The notes: generated from the sequence alone by a model not told the origin. 64,000 bases of DNA from Okapia johnstoni (GCA_024291935.2 CM044322.1:21575405-21639404); one strand, 5' to 3'. Shown: positions 13,090-25,544, counted from the first letter of the stretch. A program made the numbers and translations.

Positions 13090-14040
13090 GGGCTTCCTTA
13101 GTGGCTCAGAAAGGAGGGAATTGGGAAAGAAATATGTCAAGGCTCTATATTGTCACTCTGCTTATTTAACTTATACAAAGTACATCATGTGAAATGCTGG
13201 GCTGGATGAAGCACAGGCTGGAATCAAGATTGCCAGGAGAAATATCAATAACTTCAGATACGCAGATGACACCACCCTTATAGTAGAAAGCAAAGAAGAA
13301 CTAAAGAGCTTCTTGATGAAAGTGAAAGAGAAGAGTGAAAAAGCTGGCTTAAAACTCAACATTCAAAAAACAAAGATCATGGTATCCAGTCCCATCACTT
13401 CACGGCAAATTGATGGGGAAACAATGGAAACAGTGACAGACTGTATTTTCTTGTGCTCCAAAATCACTGCAGATGGTGACTGCAGTCATGAAATTAAAAG
13501 ACACTTGCTCCTTGGAAGAAAAGCTGTGACCAACCTAGACAGCATATTCAAAAGCAGAGACATTACTTTTGTCAACAAAGGTCCATCTAGTCAAAGCTAT
13601 GGTTTTTCCAGTAGTCATGTATGGATGTGAGAGTTGGACTATAAAGAAAGCTGAGAGCTGAAGAATTGATGCTTTTGAACTGTAGTGTTGGAGAAGACTC
13701 TTGAGAGTCCCTTGGACTGCAAGGAGATCCAACCAGTCCGCCCTAAAGGAAATAAGTCCTGAATATTCATTGGAAGGACTGATGATGAAATTGAAACTCC
13801 AATACTTTGGCCACCTGATAACGAAGAACTGACTCATTGGAAAAGACCCTGATGCTGGGAAAGATTGAAGGTGGGGGGAGAAGGGGACGACAGAGGATGG
13901 GATGGTTGGATGGCATCATTGACTCGATGGACATGGATTTGAGCAGGCTCAGGGAAATGGTGATGGACAGGGACACCTGGTGTGCTGCAGTCCATGGGGT
14001 CGCAAAGAGGTGGACATGATTGAGTGAGTGAACTGAATTG
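13090..14040 (+). mobile_element. BovB 3' part joined to a tRNA-SINE head, perfect TSDs
   Basis: The body from about 13119 is the BovB end (YADDTT-like region at 13260, then IQKTKIM and the 3' tail ending GTGAACTGAATTG). Immediately 5' of it, 13090-13110 reads GGGCTTCCTTAGTGGCTCAG, which is the tRNA-Glu head of a Bov-tA SINE (two mismatches in 21). The whole block lies between two copies of ATTTAATCTAA (13079-13089 and 14041-14051). It was therefore inserted as one unit. The reverse-transcriptase frame is broken several times. Confidence 0.85.
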
Positions 14041-14127
14041 ATTTAATCTAAAAATGGCAAGAAATAGAAAAAAACAGAGAGTATGAGGAAAAAGTGAATA
14101 ACAAATGATTCTCTGGTAAATTTAAAA

Positions 14128-14338
14128 GTGCTTAGTTGTTAAATTGTTTCTGACTCTTTTGTGACCTCATGCACTGTAGCTTGCCAGTCTCCTCTGTCCA
14201 TGGGATTTCCCAGGCAAGAATATTACAGTGGGCTGTCATTTCCTTCCAAGGGATCTTCCTGATTCAGGGATCAAATCCACATTTCCTGCATTCCTGCACT
14301 GGCAGGCAGGTTCTTTACCACTGAGTCACCAGGGAAGC
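14128..14338 (-). repeat. Bov-tA SINE
   Basis: Diverged copy; head end GTCACCAGGGAAGC at the high-coordinate side. No clear duplication seen. It follows the BovB chimera by 75 bp. Confidence 0.9.
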
Positions 14339-14444
14339 ATCATTAATTACATTAAATGTAATTGGACTAAATACTACAATTGGAAAATAAAGAATTTTAG
14401 ATTTATATATATAGCGTTTTCTTAGATTTAGATTTGCTTATATT

Positions 14445-14726
14445 GCTGCTGCTGCTGCTGTTGCTAAGTCGCTTCAGTCGTGTCCGACTCTGTGCGACCC
14501 CATAGACTGCAGCCCACCAGGCTCCGCCGTCCCTGGGATTCTCCAGGCAAGGATACTGGAGTGGGTTGCCGTTTCCTTCTCCAGTGCATGAAAGGGAAAA
14601 GGGAAAGTGAAGTCGCTCAGTCGTGTCCGACTCTTAGCGACCCCATGGACTGCAGCCTACCAGGCTCCTCCATCCATGGGATTTTCCAGGCAAGAGTACT
14701 AGAGTGGGGTGCCATTGCCTTCTCCA
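14445..14726 (-). repeat. Bov-A2 SINE dimer
   Basis: Two Bov-A units in minus orientation with a CTG triplet tail at the low side. Duplication TTGCTTATATT (14434-14444 and 14727-14737), exact. Confidence 0.95.
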
Positions 14727-15294
14727 TTGCTTATATTATTTACATATATATAAAGATATGTTGATTTCAAAAAGTATATTAAATATAATTGCACAGAAGG
14801 ATTAAAGGTAATAGAATGAAAAAGAAAACAATATGCAAACAAACAAAAAGATATATCTATACTAATATTATACAAAGTTTATAGTGCAGGAAGAAATATT
14901 CTTAGAGATAGACATTTCTTAGTGTTAAAAGAGATAATCCATAAGGAAGATGTAGTAAGTTCTAAAATTATCTACTGACAGTAGTTTCACTTTATGTAGT
15001 TTCCATATACACAAATATCAGTTATCACAATTTAGTTATATAATACCAGATAATGTGATTCAAATTTCAATTAGCAAAAAATATTAATTATAACTGCAGA
15101 AAGTATAAACTCCAGTAATAGTCCTTCCATTCACAAATCACCATGTAAATAACCAATGAGAATCACGATAAAGTGACCAATTACATCTCTTCATTCAAAT
15201 TGTCATTGATTGGTCCCTGTGTATCTGTTATTCTGTTCACACAGAGACAGAAATTGTGCAGTTGCATTATCTCATCTCCCACTCCCACATGACA

Positions 15295-15760
15295 TTTTAC
15301 AAAAATGGATAATCAAAAGAAGGGATCCTCCAGGAAAAATGAAAGTGCAGCAAAGAAACAAAAAATTATAATGCTGGAGGTGAAATTTGAATGAAAGGTA
15401 AATAGAATTATAGATGAAATAATTGAGTATGGGAATGCTGCTGCTGCTGCCATTTGAGAGACTCTGGATTTGCAGCCAGAGGAACTACTGAAAATGAAAT
15501 TATCAGCAAAAAGGATAAAAGTGGTTATGACAAAAAGGATAAAGACGTCCCAGAGGAAATGATGCCAAGAAAAAAATCATATTAAAAGAACTCTCGGAGA
15601 TGTTTCATAACATTGAAAGTGCAAAGTATCATAAAGTGTTGGAAGATGATCAAACTTGGAAAGGAATATGACAATTCACAATGGCATAGAAAAATCGCTT
15701 GCTTTGTAATATAAGTCATATGATGCAAAAAAATAGGCAAGAACTGTTAAAACTATACTT
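15295..15760 (+). mobile_element. Tigger/pogo-like transposase relic
   Basis: Conceptual translation with frameshifts gives a basic start (MDNQKKGSSRK, from 15306) and, near 15590, LSEMFHNIESAKYHKVLEDD, which resembles the C-terminal helices of pogo/Tigger transposases. Stops and frameshifts are frequent. A CTG triplet run lies inside (15436-15450). Confidence 0.5.
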
Positions 15761-16299
15761 GTAATTATTTTTTACAAAGAAATGAAACACTTCCATTCTC
15801 TGTAATGTTTTAAATTATAATGAGCTAAATTTTACTATTTTTTCATTTCATTTCACATATACTCCTAAAAATAAAAGTTTTTAATATTGTGACAAAAATA
15901 TCACGTAACGATTGTAATTTTCCCCATTGATTATTTAGCTTGCTTTGTACAGTTTTAGGATACATGACCATTTTGTGTTTCCATGCTACAAAGTGAGAAT
16001 TGCCTGAATATTTAATAATAGCCTCAAAATGTAAATAAATCAATGCATAAATCAAAAACTGGCAAAAATAAAAGAGAAACAGGCAAATTTAAGATTATGG
16101 CAAGAAAGTCTAACACATATATCTCAGTAACTGGTGGAAAGTATATACAAAATATCAAGGAAAATATACAATATGGGAAATTTTAACAACATTATGGATG
16201 AACTTGATCTATGTCAAAAATATAGAATGCTATATCTAACTATTTCAGACTACATATTTCTTTCAAAGTACATGTAATATTTATCAATATTAACCATAT

Positions 16300-16511
16300 T
16301 GTTGTTGTTTAGTCGCTAAGTTGTGTCCAACTCTTTTGTGACCCAATGGACTGTAACCTGCCAGGCTCCTCTATCCACGGGATTTTCCAGGCAAGAATAC
16401 TAGAGAGGGTTGCCATTTCCTTCTCTGGGGATCTTCCCAAACCTGGGATCAAACCTACATCTCCTATTTGACAGGCGACTTCTTTACCACTGAGCTACCA
16501 GGGAAGCCCAG
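16300..16511 (-). repeat. Bov-tA SINE
   Basis: Full unit with GTT-rich tail; duplication TTAACCATAT (16290-16299 and 16512-16521), exact. Confidence 0.95.
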
Positions 16512-17392
16512 TTAACCATATGTTTTTCCATAATTCAAAGGTCAACAAATGAAAAAGGCTTGATATCATACCAAATATAATCTTTGAGCAGAGAAGACTC
16601 AAATCAAAAACAAAAAATAAATAATTTTCAAACAAATGTTTTGACTTTCATCAGCATATTTATATATAACTCAGGGATCAAAAAAGTAGTCAAAGAAAAA
16701 TTAGAAAATATGTTTGAACTGAATGATAATAGAAATAAGGCATATCAAATATAATATGTTGCTAAAGTCACATTTAGAAGGAAACTTGTCACCTTAATGT
16801 TTATATTTTAAAAAGAAAGAAGCTAAAAATTAATGATCTAAGCATCATCTAAAGAGTAAGTTAAATTTAAACATAAAAAGAGGCAATAATGAAAATAAGA
16901 GTACACATGTATGCTATTGTCATTATGTCCTTCCTTTTATCTTTATATATGTATTTTTATGTATATGTATATTTATGAGTACATATATACACACATGTAT
17001 AATCTTTGGTTCTATAAAAACATTAATAAAAGATTAATATAACTGTAAAGTCTTTAGCAATACTAAGCAAAAAAATAAAACAGAGAAGCCAAAAATGAGC
17101 AATAGAATAACTAAAAAAAGTCCTAGTGAGTGTAGAAATATACAAAATAAGAAAGCATTATGAAAAACTTAATGCCAATAAATTCAAAATTTTAGGAAAA
17201 AATGGACAAATTATTTGGAAAAAAAATAACTTTTTCCAAAGTTGACCTAAGAAGAATAGAAAGCCCCAATTCTGCAATACTTGTTTTAAGATTTTAACAT
17301 ATATTTAAATATTTTCCTCAAAGAAAATACCAGACTCAGATAGCTTTACTGATGAAGTCCACCAAAATTTAACACCAACCTTTCACAAAAGT

Positions 17393-18088
17393 TGGCTTAA
17401 AGCTCAACATTCAGAAAGCTAAGATCATGGCATCTGGTCCCATCACTTCATGGGAAATAGATGGGGAAACAGTGGAAACAGTGGCTGACTTTATTTTTCT
17501 GGGCTCCAAAATCACTGCAGATGGTGATTGCAGTCATGAAATTAAAAGATGCCTACTCCTGGGAAGGAAAGTTATGACCAACCTAGACAGTATATTAAAA
17601 AGCAGAGACATTACTTTGTCAACAAAGGTTCATCTAGTCAAGGCTATGGTTTTTCCAGTGGTCATGTATGGATGTGAGAGTTAGACTATAAAGAAAGCTG
17701 AGCACCGAAGAATTGATGCTTTTGAACTGCGGTGTTGGAGAAGAATCTTGAGAGTCCCTTGGACTGCAAGGAGATCCAACCAGTCCATCCTAAAGGAGAT
17801 CAGTCCTGGGTGTTCATTGGAAGGACTGATGCTGAAGCTGAAACTCCAATACTTTGGCCACCTGATGCAAAGAGCTGACTCATTGGAAAAGACCCTGATG
17901 CTGGGAAGGATTAGGGGCAGGAGGAGAAGGGGACGACAGAGGATGAGATGGTTTGATGGCATCACCAACTCAACGGACATGGGTTTGGGTGGACTCCGGG
18001 AGTTGGTGATGGACAGGGAGGCCTGGAGTGCTGCGGTTCATGGGGTCGCAAAGAGTTGGAAACAACTGAGAGACTGAACTGAACTGAA
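17393..18088 (+). mobile_element. BovB LINE 3' fragment inside an old L1
   Basis: It begins GTTGGCTTAAAGCTCAAC (NIQKAKIM region), passes through KITADGDCSHEIKRCLLLGR and MYGCES, and ends in the ACTGAACTGAACTGAA tail. It is flanked by TTTCACAAAA at about 17383-17392 and 18089-18098, and the L1 sequence resumes on the far side, so it inserted into the L1. Confidence 0.9.
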
Positions 18089-18290
18089 TTTTCACAAAAT
18101 ATTACATAAAACTGGGGAAAAAAGAAAACTTACTCTAGGAGTCAAATCTGGCCTTCATCATAAACCTGACAAGATAGTAAAACTTTTCTTTTTTAATATA
18201 GGGACCAAGCTCTAATGAATATAAATGAAAAAACCCTTAATATATTCACAAAAAGGATCTAAAACTATCGGCAAAGGATTATACATTGCC

Positions 18291-18496
18291 TTCAAGTTAG
18301 TGATAAAGAATCTGCTTGCAATGCAGGAGACCCAGGTTTGATCCCTGGGTCAGGAAGATCCCCTGGAGAAGAAAATGGCTACCCACTCCAGTATTCTTGC
18401 CTGGAGAATTCCATGGACAGAGGAGCCTGGTGGGCCACAGTCCGTGGGGTCACAAAGAACCAGACACAACTGAGCAGCTAACACTTTCACTTTCAA
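18291..18496 (+). repeat. Bov-tA SINE
   Basis: B box GGTTTGATCCCTGGGTC and Bov-A body ending ACTTTCACTTTCA. The head is worn (TTAGTGATAAAGAATCTGC). It lies inside the old L1. Confidence 0.92.
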
Positions 18497-19800
18497 CAGT
18501 GGTTCTAGTTCTAGGGGGAAAAAAATCTTGATCCCTACCTCACACAATATGTAAAAATTCCAGAGGATTGTAGATCTATATATAAAAGGTGAAACAATAA
18601 CATTTCTAGAAGATAACATAGGAAAGTATGTCTTTGTGGTGAGCAAAGACTTCTTAATACAGTACATGATTAGCACTAACCATAAAGAAAAAGAAAGATA
18701 AATTGGATTGTGGTAAAATTTAGAACTCTTCATCAAATATACCATTAAGAGTAAAAGAAAAAAAAAGTAAGCCATGGAGTGCTGGAAATTTTAAGTAGTA
18801 TATAACTGAAAAAGGATTTATATATTCCTAAAATTATAAAGAAATCATATAAATTAAGAAGAAAATGACAGTCCAATAGAAAATTGAGCAAAAGACTTGA
18901 ATAAACCCTTCAGAAAAAAAGAGGGAAAAAGGATATATGGCCAATATACATATAAACGTTACAACTTCATTAGTCAACATGTAAATGTAAATTGAAACCA
19001 TAGGGAGGTACATTTACATACTTAATGGTTGAAATTAAGACTTAAAATACCAAGTAATCAGTAAAAATGTAAAGCAATTGGAATACTCATAAGCCTCTGC
19101 TGGGAGTATAAACTAGTATAACCAAGTGGAACACCATCTGGTATTATCTACTAAAGCTGATCATCTGCCTAATTACTACCTAGCAGTTCCAAATATACCC
19201 AACTGTCTGTATACATTCACCAAAAGAAATGTACAGAAGTGTTTATAGCAGAACTGTTTGTAATATACAATAGAGAAAAATTAGAAATAAACTAAAGGTT
19301 CATTACTATGATTAATTAAAGTGTGGCCCATTGATGCACTGGAATTCTGCACCGCAGTGGACATGAACACTACTGCTTAGTATAGCAGCCTGAATGAATC
19401 CCACAGATAGAATGCTGAGTAAGAAAGAATCAGACACAAATACTACAGACTGTCAAATTTCTCACATAAAATACAAACAGGCGAAACTAATATCTGGTGA
19501 TAGAAGGAAGAATAGTAGATACCTCTGTAGTATAATGAGAGGGGTAATGAGAGAGCCTTTTAGGGGTGATGTTAATTTTCTGTTTTTCGATCTCCGTGGT
19601 GGTTAGAGAGGATGTTTCCTTTGTAAAAATTTATCAATCATTTCTGATTTTTGTACTTTTCTATATGCGTCTTATACTTTGATAGAGTGATTGCTTATAT
19701 AGAAAAGTCCAACATTCAAAAAGAAATTAAAATAAACTCAAACCATAAAAACTTTTAGATGACAAAAGGAAATTTCCTGACATTCCAATATATCATTTAT

Positions 19801-19833
<33 letters not shown>

Positions 19834-19834
19834 A
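19801..19834. repeat. (AC)n microsatellite
   Basis: (AC)10 followed by ATAT and more AC, about 45 nt below the PAPPA2 exon boundary at 19880. Confidence 0.95.
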
Positions 19835-19879
19835 GCACAGTCTATCCAGTTTTCACAAAAAAAAATTTGGGTCACTTAC

Positions 19880-20026
19880 TTTGAGCCAGACCTCATCTTC
19901 TCTCTTCAGGCTACCTTTTGGCTGCTTTCTCCCTTCATCTTGAGGTCTATTTCCACTGGGGACACAGGGAAACCAGCCAATTAGGGGACGGTGCTCTGGT
20001 AAATCTGGACGGTATGATGTGCAAAC
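19880..20026 (-). CDS. PAPPA2: PAPPA2 exon (VCTSYRPDL to EDEVWLK)
   Basis: 147-nt exon of exactly 49 codons, phase 0 at both ends. Acceptor TTTCAG ends at 20027; donor GTAAGT begins at 19879. It encodes [20 protein letters not shown] and [20 protein letters not shown] and ends REDEVWLK. It was found by direct reading of the minus strand and has no ATG. The RPLIGWFPC and EDEVWLK ends match PAPPA2. The middle, rich in Q, D, E and K, is the weakly conserved linker. It is the last PAPPA2 exon I can find; the intron below runs through position 1. Confidence 0.93.
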
Positions 20027-21196
20027 CTGAAATGCAATTTCAACCCAAAATTAAGCATGAAGGGTGAGAGATAAGCAAAGATAATGAAACTCCCAGCTCA
20101 AAAACCAATGTTTTCCTCTTTCTGAATGCCTCATGATGACATTATTGGCAGAAAACTTTTCTTGAGGTAGAATGTCTCAGTGCTCTCTCTTAGCCTCAAT
20201 ATCCAGCTTATCAGGGCAGAAGAACACATGTGACAACTTACAGCCCATCGGTGGTCCAGGGATCTTGCTCAATGAATTGTCCTGGCACATTTCAGACAAC
20301 TGCTCCTAGGATTAGTTAGGGAAATCTGTCCAAGATGATGATTCTGTCCTTACCAGGAAGGATCTACTGGCCCAGGAATGAGACAACTGAGTCAAAGAAA
20401 CACTAAGTTGGGAAAAGGAACCAGGAAAGAGAAATTCCAGAAAATTTTTCCCACTTCACTGGGGAAAGACAGACAAGCTAGACTAAAAGCCACGTTAGAG
20501 AGCCGTTACTAACTCAGAATAATCTAACTTTCCTAATTCCTACCATTGGGCATCAGAATTCTTGAGAAAGATGCCTTCAGAATTAGCTAAAGGAGCCTGA
20601 CAGGCATGGCTAATTCCTCCCTCTTTCTTATTAACAAACTCTAATCTTGTTCAAGGTGACAGTGTATCCAGCTATAAATGCTCATCTCCTCTAGGGCCCC
20701 TTTCAGCTAAGGCTGGTGAAGTGACCTGGATCTGAACAATGGGATGTTGGTAGATGCCTATATTCCTGGAACAGCTCCCATTGTCCTTCTAAAAAGAGAC
20801 GCAGCTCGCATGCATTTATTTACCCTTTGACCTTTCCCCTTTTTCCTGCTTGAAATAATGACTTCACATCTGGAGGGCAGTAGTCATCTTAAGAGCTTGA
20901 GGAAGAAAACTGCAAGTCAAGTGTGGAAAGAGCCGAAATCTCAGAGACACCTGGGTCCTTGACGAGTTCCTTGACCTGAAGCACCAACCAGCCTTGGCTA
21001 GTTCCTCAGTCTCCATGGTTGTCTCCTCAAAACCAAAAACCAGTGATTTGCCTCTGGCCTAAAATACCTAGAGAGCTATTAACAAATCTTACTTCTGTCA
21101 AAATGACTGTATTACTTATTGTTAAAAAGCATGGAAGAGTATATTTGGCAATGGACACATCTAGAGTAGCATTCAAAAACCAAAGCCCTTAATCTT

Positions 21197-21416
21197 TGGG
21201 CTTCCCTGGTGGCTCAGACGGTAAAGAATCCACCTGCAATGCAGGAGAACCAGGTTCTATCCCTGGGTTGGGAAGGTCCCCTGGAGGAGGGAATGGCAAC
21301 CCACTCCAGTGTTCTTGCCTGGAGAATCCCATGGACAGAGGAGCCCAGTGGGCTACAGTGCATGGAGTTGCAAAGAGTCGGACACAGCTGAACAACTAAC
21401 ACTTTCACTTTTTTCA
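21197..21416 (+). repeat. Bov-tA SINE
   Basis: Complete head GGGCTTCCCTGGTGGCTCAG and tail ACACTTTCACTT. Duplication CTTAATCTT (21188-21196 and 21417-21425). Confidence 0.95.
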
Positions 21417-21619
21417 CTTAATCTTCTTTTAGGTATTTATAATTCATAGAAGTCAGTCCTCAGAGTTCTCAGAGGATCTTCTATTTACTTAGGTAGATAT
21501 TCATGGAAAATTGTGTGCCTATTGATTTGATTTTAGTACTAAGTCTAGAAAGTTTTTAATAATAATAATTTTTAAATCAAATTATATTTTGATACTTGAT
21601 ATATATTTTAAATTTCATT

Positions 21620-21770
21620 TGATCCTTGTAATAAACCTTGAGTTAAATGCAAAAGATTTACATATGAGAAAATTGGGGCCCAGAGAGGTTAAGTGACTTG
21701 TCAAATGTCACTTAGTAATAATCATAATGATACTGACAGATCCAACAGTGTCATCCAAGTATTCTGACTT
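21620..21770 (+). repeat. MIR-like fragment
   Basis: TTTACATATGAGAAAATTGG and GGGCCCAGAGAGGTTAAGTG: MIR 3' portion. Confidence 0.7.
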
Positions 21771-22115
21771 TACTGCTCCTTTATCTTCTTTCAAGATAAA
21801 TTCTTCCAAATGCAAAGCCCAAGTGTAATTTCTGACATGTACATTATAAGGCTAATTTTGAGATGCTTTTGTGTACCTTTCAGTCAGTTATTGCATAGTC
21901 AAAGATCCCTAGATGAAAACTAGTGAAGGTAAGTGGGGTGAGGGTAGGGAATGAGATTTAATTGATAGCCTAGAAGCTTTTCATTTAACATTATTTTATT
22001 CTGAGTTCGTTAACTAAATTTGGTGTCAAAGTTAGAAAAAAAAATGTAAGCTCAAGGTCAGTATCTGGGGGAATCACTTAACAATTTTGTTTACCCTTGA
22101 CTAGTCTTAACTTAC

Positions 22116-22309
22116 CATGGAATGAGGTGCTCCAGTTACCAAGGAAACAGGACATTTCTTCTTGTCTTCATGAGAAGAAAAAGCTTGGGTAGCCCACTGA
22201 TCCAGGTATCCTTTGGGAGTGTAGAGGCCACAGTCTACAATGCTGGTTTCCTTCTCAAAAGGCTCACATATTCCATCTCCCTCATATATATAGCACAGGC
22301 TTGGTTCCC
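22116..22309 (-). CDS. PAPPA2: PAPPA2 exon ([17 protein letters not shown] to VTGAPHSM)
   Basis: 194-nt exon: 2 nt then 64 full codons, ending in phase 0. Acceptor TTGACAG ends at 22310; donor GTAAGT begins at 22115. It encodes [40 protein letters not shown] and [19 protein letters not shown]. The motif [25 protein letters not shown] is shared by PAPPA and PAPPA2; the [14 protein letters not shown] end is of PAPPA2 type. No defect. Confidence 0.97.
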
Positions 22310-23197
22310 CTGTCAAGAAACATTGTATGACATTTGAAAAGGTATTTTTATATGTGTCAAGTAAAAATAATTACATTTTTACTCCAGCTGCTAAAGAGAA
22401 TCCTGTAATTACTAACCAGTTGAATGCCCACCTCAAACATATAGTTAATATACACACATACCCCTAAAGAAGGATACTTTTTCAGGGGGAGAATGGTAAA
22501 ATCCACTGAGATAATGAAAAGTCTACAAAGTGGGTGGGGTTAGAGGAGAAGGAACAGGAAGGAAAAAAGCAGCTATGGGGTGGATGAAGAAAGAAACTTA
22601 AAGGAATCATTGAGCAAAGTACTAGGGGAAGCTAGGGATATAAGAGAAGTAGGTAACAGAATAAAGGAAATTTAAATAGATGGTAGGACGTGATATGTAC
22701 TTGGAACCTCTTCATAGGCTTTGAAATTTTAAATAAAATATTTGAGGGATTTGTTTTCAATTACTTTTTTGCTGCTGTATTTCTTCAGTTAACCATGCAA
22801 TTTGCTCTGAAATGGACAATATGGGCTCCAGGTTTATAAGGGTTACACATGTATCATTTCTTTTAGTCTTACAACAACCATGTGAGGTATGTATTTTTTG
22901 TTTGTTTCATCAATAGATAATCTGAGACTCCATGATTATAAGTGACTTGTCAAAGTTCCCTTGATGCAGAAGCAATATTGCTTGGCTTTGGGCCAGGTTT
23001 ACAGAAAGCAGGTTCAGGGGCTTTCTCTTACTCAACTCCAAGGCAGAGAGACTGTCTTCAAGAGCAAATGTGTAATGAATATGTAAGAAGAATCACTGAG
23101 CCTGTAAAGCAAGCTATAATTCCTTGGACAAGGTCTTTACTTGCTCGTAGGATAACTTCTACTAAGTAGATGTCCATACTAAATATAGATATGTAAA

Positions 23198-23420
23198 CTG
23201 TCTGTTTGCTCAGTTGCTTCAGTCATGTCCGACTTTTGGCCACCCTATGGACTGTAGCCTGCTCTGTCCATGTAGGCTCCTCTGTCCATGGGGTTCTCCA
23301 GGCAGGAATATGGAGTCGGTTGCCATGCCCTCCTCCAGGGGATCATCCGGTTGAGGAATAGAACCTATGTCTCCTGTGTCTCCTGCATTGCAGGCAGATT
23401 CTTCACCCCCTGAGCCACTT
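23198..23420 (-). repeat. Bov-tA SINE with internal duplication
   Basis: Duplication GATATGTAAA (23188-23197 and 23421-23430). The body repeats a short CTCTGTCCATG unit (23262-23289), an internal duplication. Confidence 0.93.
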
Positions 23421-23604
23421 GATATGTAAATTAGCTTTCTTCAAATGTAAAAAACTGAGATGCAGTTATAAAGCCATTTATTTATTAAGTATTACTGCCC
23501 TGTCTACCCCTATTAGTAACACAATTCTAATTCCTCATTTCTACCTAAAATAATAGGGCATGAAAATAAGATCAAGATTTAAAGTACATCAACCCATAGG
23601 TACA

Positions 23605-23831
23605 TGGGCTTCCCGGGTGGTGCTAGTCGTAAAGAACCCACCTGCCAATGCAGGAGACATAAAAGGCACCGATGTGATCCCTGGGTTGGGAAGATCCCCT
23701 GGAGAAGGACATGGCAACCCACTCCAGCATTCTTCCCTAGAGAATCCCATGGACAAAGGAATCTGGCAGGCTATAGTACATAGGGTCACAAAGAGTCAGA
23801 CACGACTAAAGCAACTTAGCATGCAGGCATG
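23605..23831 (+). repeat. Bov-tA SINE
   Basis: Head GGGCTTCCCGGGTGG; duplication CATAGGTACA (23595-23604 and 23832-23841). Confidence 0.93.
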
Positions 23832-24169
23832 CATAGGTACACATTCAGTAACATCACTAAAATTAACAGTTACTATTCCATTCTTTTTATTTTAAATTCT
23901 TTACAGAAATACCACAGGACTGTTTCAGTAATTTTTCAGCTGTTCATCAACATGTAGTTACTAATTATTTTCCTTAATAATTTCTTCAAGTCAAAGACCC
24001 TTCTCTAGTAAATCTATCTCTACTTCCCAGGAATATGCTCTTGCTCCGAGGACTTGGTTCTGAGTCTATTTTAGGCTTTAAACTCGTGTATGTCATTAAA
24101 TCCAAGGCCTTTCTAAGTTACTCCCCAAAGCCAGTATATGTGTATTTGGAATGACTTTTCCATGATGAT

Positions 24170-24400
24170 TCCATATATATATACGAAACACATATACATA
24201 CATATACATATATATGCATGTATAGTTTGTATGTTTGTATAGTTTATATACACACATACACATATACATATATATGCATGTATGTAGAGTTTTATATGTA
24301 TGTTTGTGTATATTTTAAATATACACATATGTACATATGAATGTGTTTGTTTTATAATATATATTTTATGACATATTTTTATAATATACATATGTATATG
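24170..24400. repeat. TATG/CATA-rich simple repeat
   Basis: Irregular mixture of ATAT, TATG and CATACA units, including two near copies of CATATATATGCATGTAT (about 24206 and 24267). Confidence 0.85.
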
Positions 24401-25204
24401 TGTCTTCTTTTCTATATAATCCAGTGATAGTCTCTCCTTGCTTCTTCTCTATTTTTTGTTTACCATCAACTTAAAAATTTTGCTTCTGTTTCTTCAAATC
24501 AATGCAAAAATAGCAGACCACTTCTACAATACATTTCACAATGGTTCCTTCAAACTTAGTCTCTTGAAAAATGATGGAATAGAGCTATATGCTTAGCATA
24601 TGCTATAAGCTTTAGAACTATATGCTGTAGAACTAAATACTATGAGCATATTACTAACCGAAATAAATATCTAGCTGTGGAATAGACCATTTTAACTTTG
24701 CCATGTGAAGTTAAAATAATTTAACTGTGATCTTCCTGGAGTTGGAGGGTAAAGAAATATGAACCAAATTTAATGGAATTAAATGTGATAGAAACAAAGT
24801 AAGGTCCGCTTTTAAGTTAGATGAGATGAACTGCAGTGGCAAAAGCTGTGTGTATGTTTATATGTGTGTGCGTGTGTTTGTGTGCATGTATCATGAGCCC
24901 ATTATGTGAAAAAAGGAATGATGCAAACAGAGATGGCATTAACAAATACTTGTGTACAGAAGAGGGGAGGTAATCGGTTCAGTTATTCTACACAGCCAGA
25001 CCACATCTGGAGTATTGAATTCCTTTCTGGGCATTGACCACAGGAAGCATGCCAAGTTAGGGTAAATAGGAAAGGGCCTGGAAACCTAATCACATGAGGG
25101 GATATTTGGACTGGAAAGGAGAATAATGGGGAGGCATTTCAAATATCTGAATGGTAGTCAAATCAAACAGGAAAAAAATGTATCCTCTGTAGTTTCATAG
25201 CAAG

Positions 25205-25335
25205 GAAAAAGCACTTGATTAAGAATTAGGAAAGCTGAGTTCCAATGCTGGCTTTGCAGATGCCTCATTATATGCCCATGGACAAGTCACTAAAATGCTC
25301 CTAACATCAGTTTCCAAATCAGAAAGGGGGAGAAG
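25205..25335 (+). repeat. MIR SINE fragment
   Basis: GAGTTCCAATGCTGGCTTTG, then CCATGGACAAGTCACTAAAA and CAGTTTCCAAATCAG: MIR core. Confidence 0.8.
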
Positions 25336-25544
25336 AATTTTATAATAGATAAAGACACTTTTCACTCTTCATAACCTTATCTACTAAGCACAGACACCAA
25401 GAGATGTCTTGTACTCTCTTTGGCTTAAAACATGTCCCACCGTAATTTTTATGTTGAATCTGTGATTGTGCTACTTAGCTGACAGTCTGATGTTAGACAT
25501 GAGGACCCAAGAGCAATCTTTGGTAACATTAATCTAGGAGGCTG

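Larger units (their letters stand above)
16560..19720 (+). mobile_element. Old L1 LINE split by BovB and a SINE
   Basis: Decayed ORF2 runs from about 16560 to 17392 and resumes at 18089 after the BovB insertion (AACCTGACAAGATAGTAAAA). After the SINE at 18291-18496 it continues into the 3' part (GGTGAGCAAAGACTTCTTAA; GTTTATAGCAGAACTGTTTG; TGATGCACTGGAATTCTGC). It ends about 150 bp from the PAPPA2 exon at 19880. Confidence 0.7.
1..19879 (-). other. PAPPA2: PAPPA2 intron, low-coordinate end (at least 19.9 kb)
   Basis: Intron following the DEVWLK exon; no further exon with pappalysin-like residues is visible down to position 1. Most of it is repeats listed separately: L1 at 1690-4320, 4690-6040, 7960-8515, 11990-12850 and 16560-19720; BovB at 6070-7704, 13090-14040 and 17393-18088; SINEs; a Tigger-like and a hAT-like relic. 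Stretches in which I see nothing beyond AT-rich DNA: 1-700, 835-1140, 1445-1690, 4325-4690, 7705-7960, 8520-9100, 9900-10320, 10840-11990, 12860-13080, 14740-15290 and 15770-16290. Confidence 0.85.
20027..22115 (-). other. PAPPA2: PAPPA2 intron between [10 protein letters not shown] and VCTSY exons
   Basis: 2089-nt phase-0 intron. 20027-21190 shows no repeat I recognise. A Bov-tA SINE lies at 21197-21416 and a MIR-like piece at 21620-21770. Nothing is seen in 21780-22115. Confidence 0.9.

Noticed and set aside
1..19879. Next PAPPA2 exon (expected to begin with residues like VCFN)
   Set aside because: I looked for FIFLTTDG-like and LYLTDVRG-like translations on the minus strand and did not see any; a profile search against PAPPA2 would settle it.
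21197..21270. tRNA-Glu-like heads with A and B boxes at many places
   Set aside because: They are SINE heads with degraded tRNA structure and attached Bov-A bodies, not tRNA genes.
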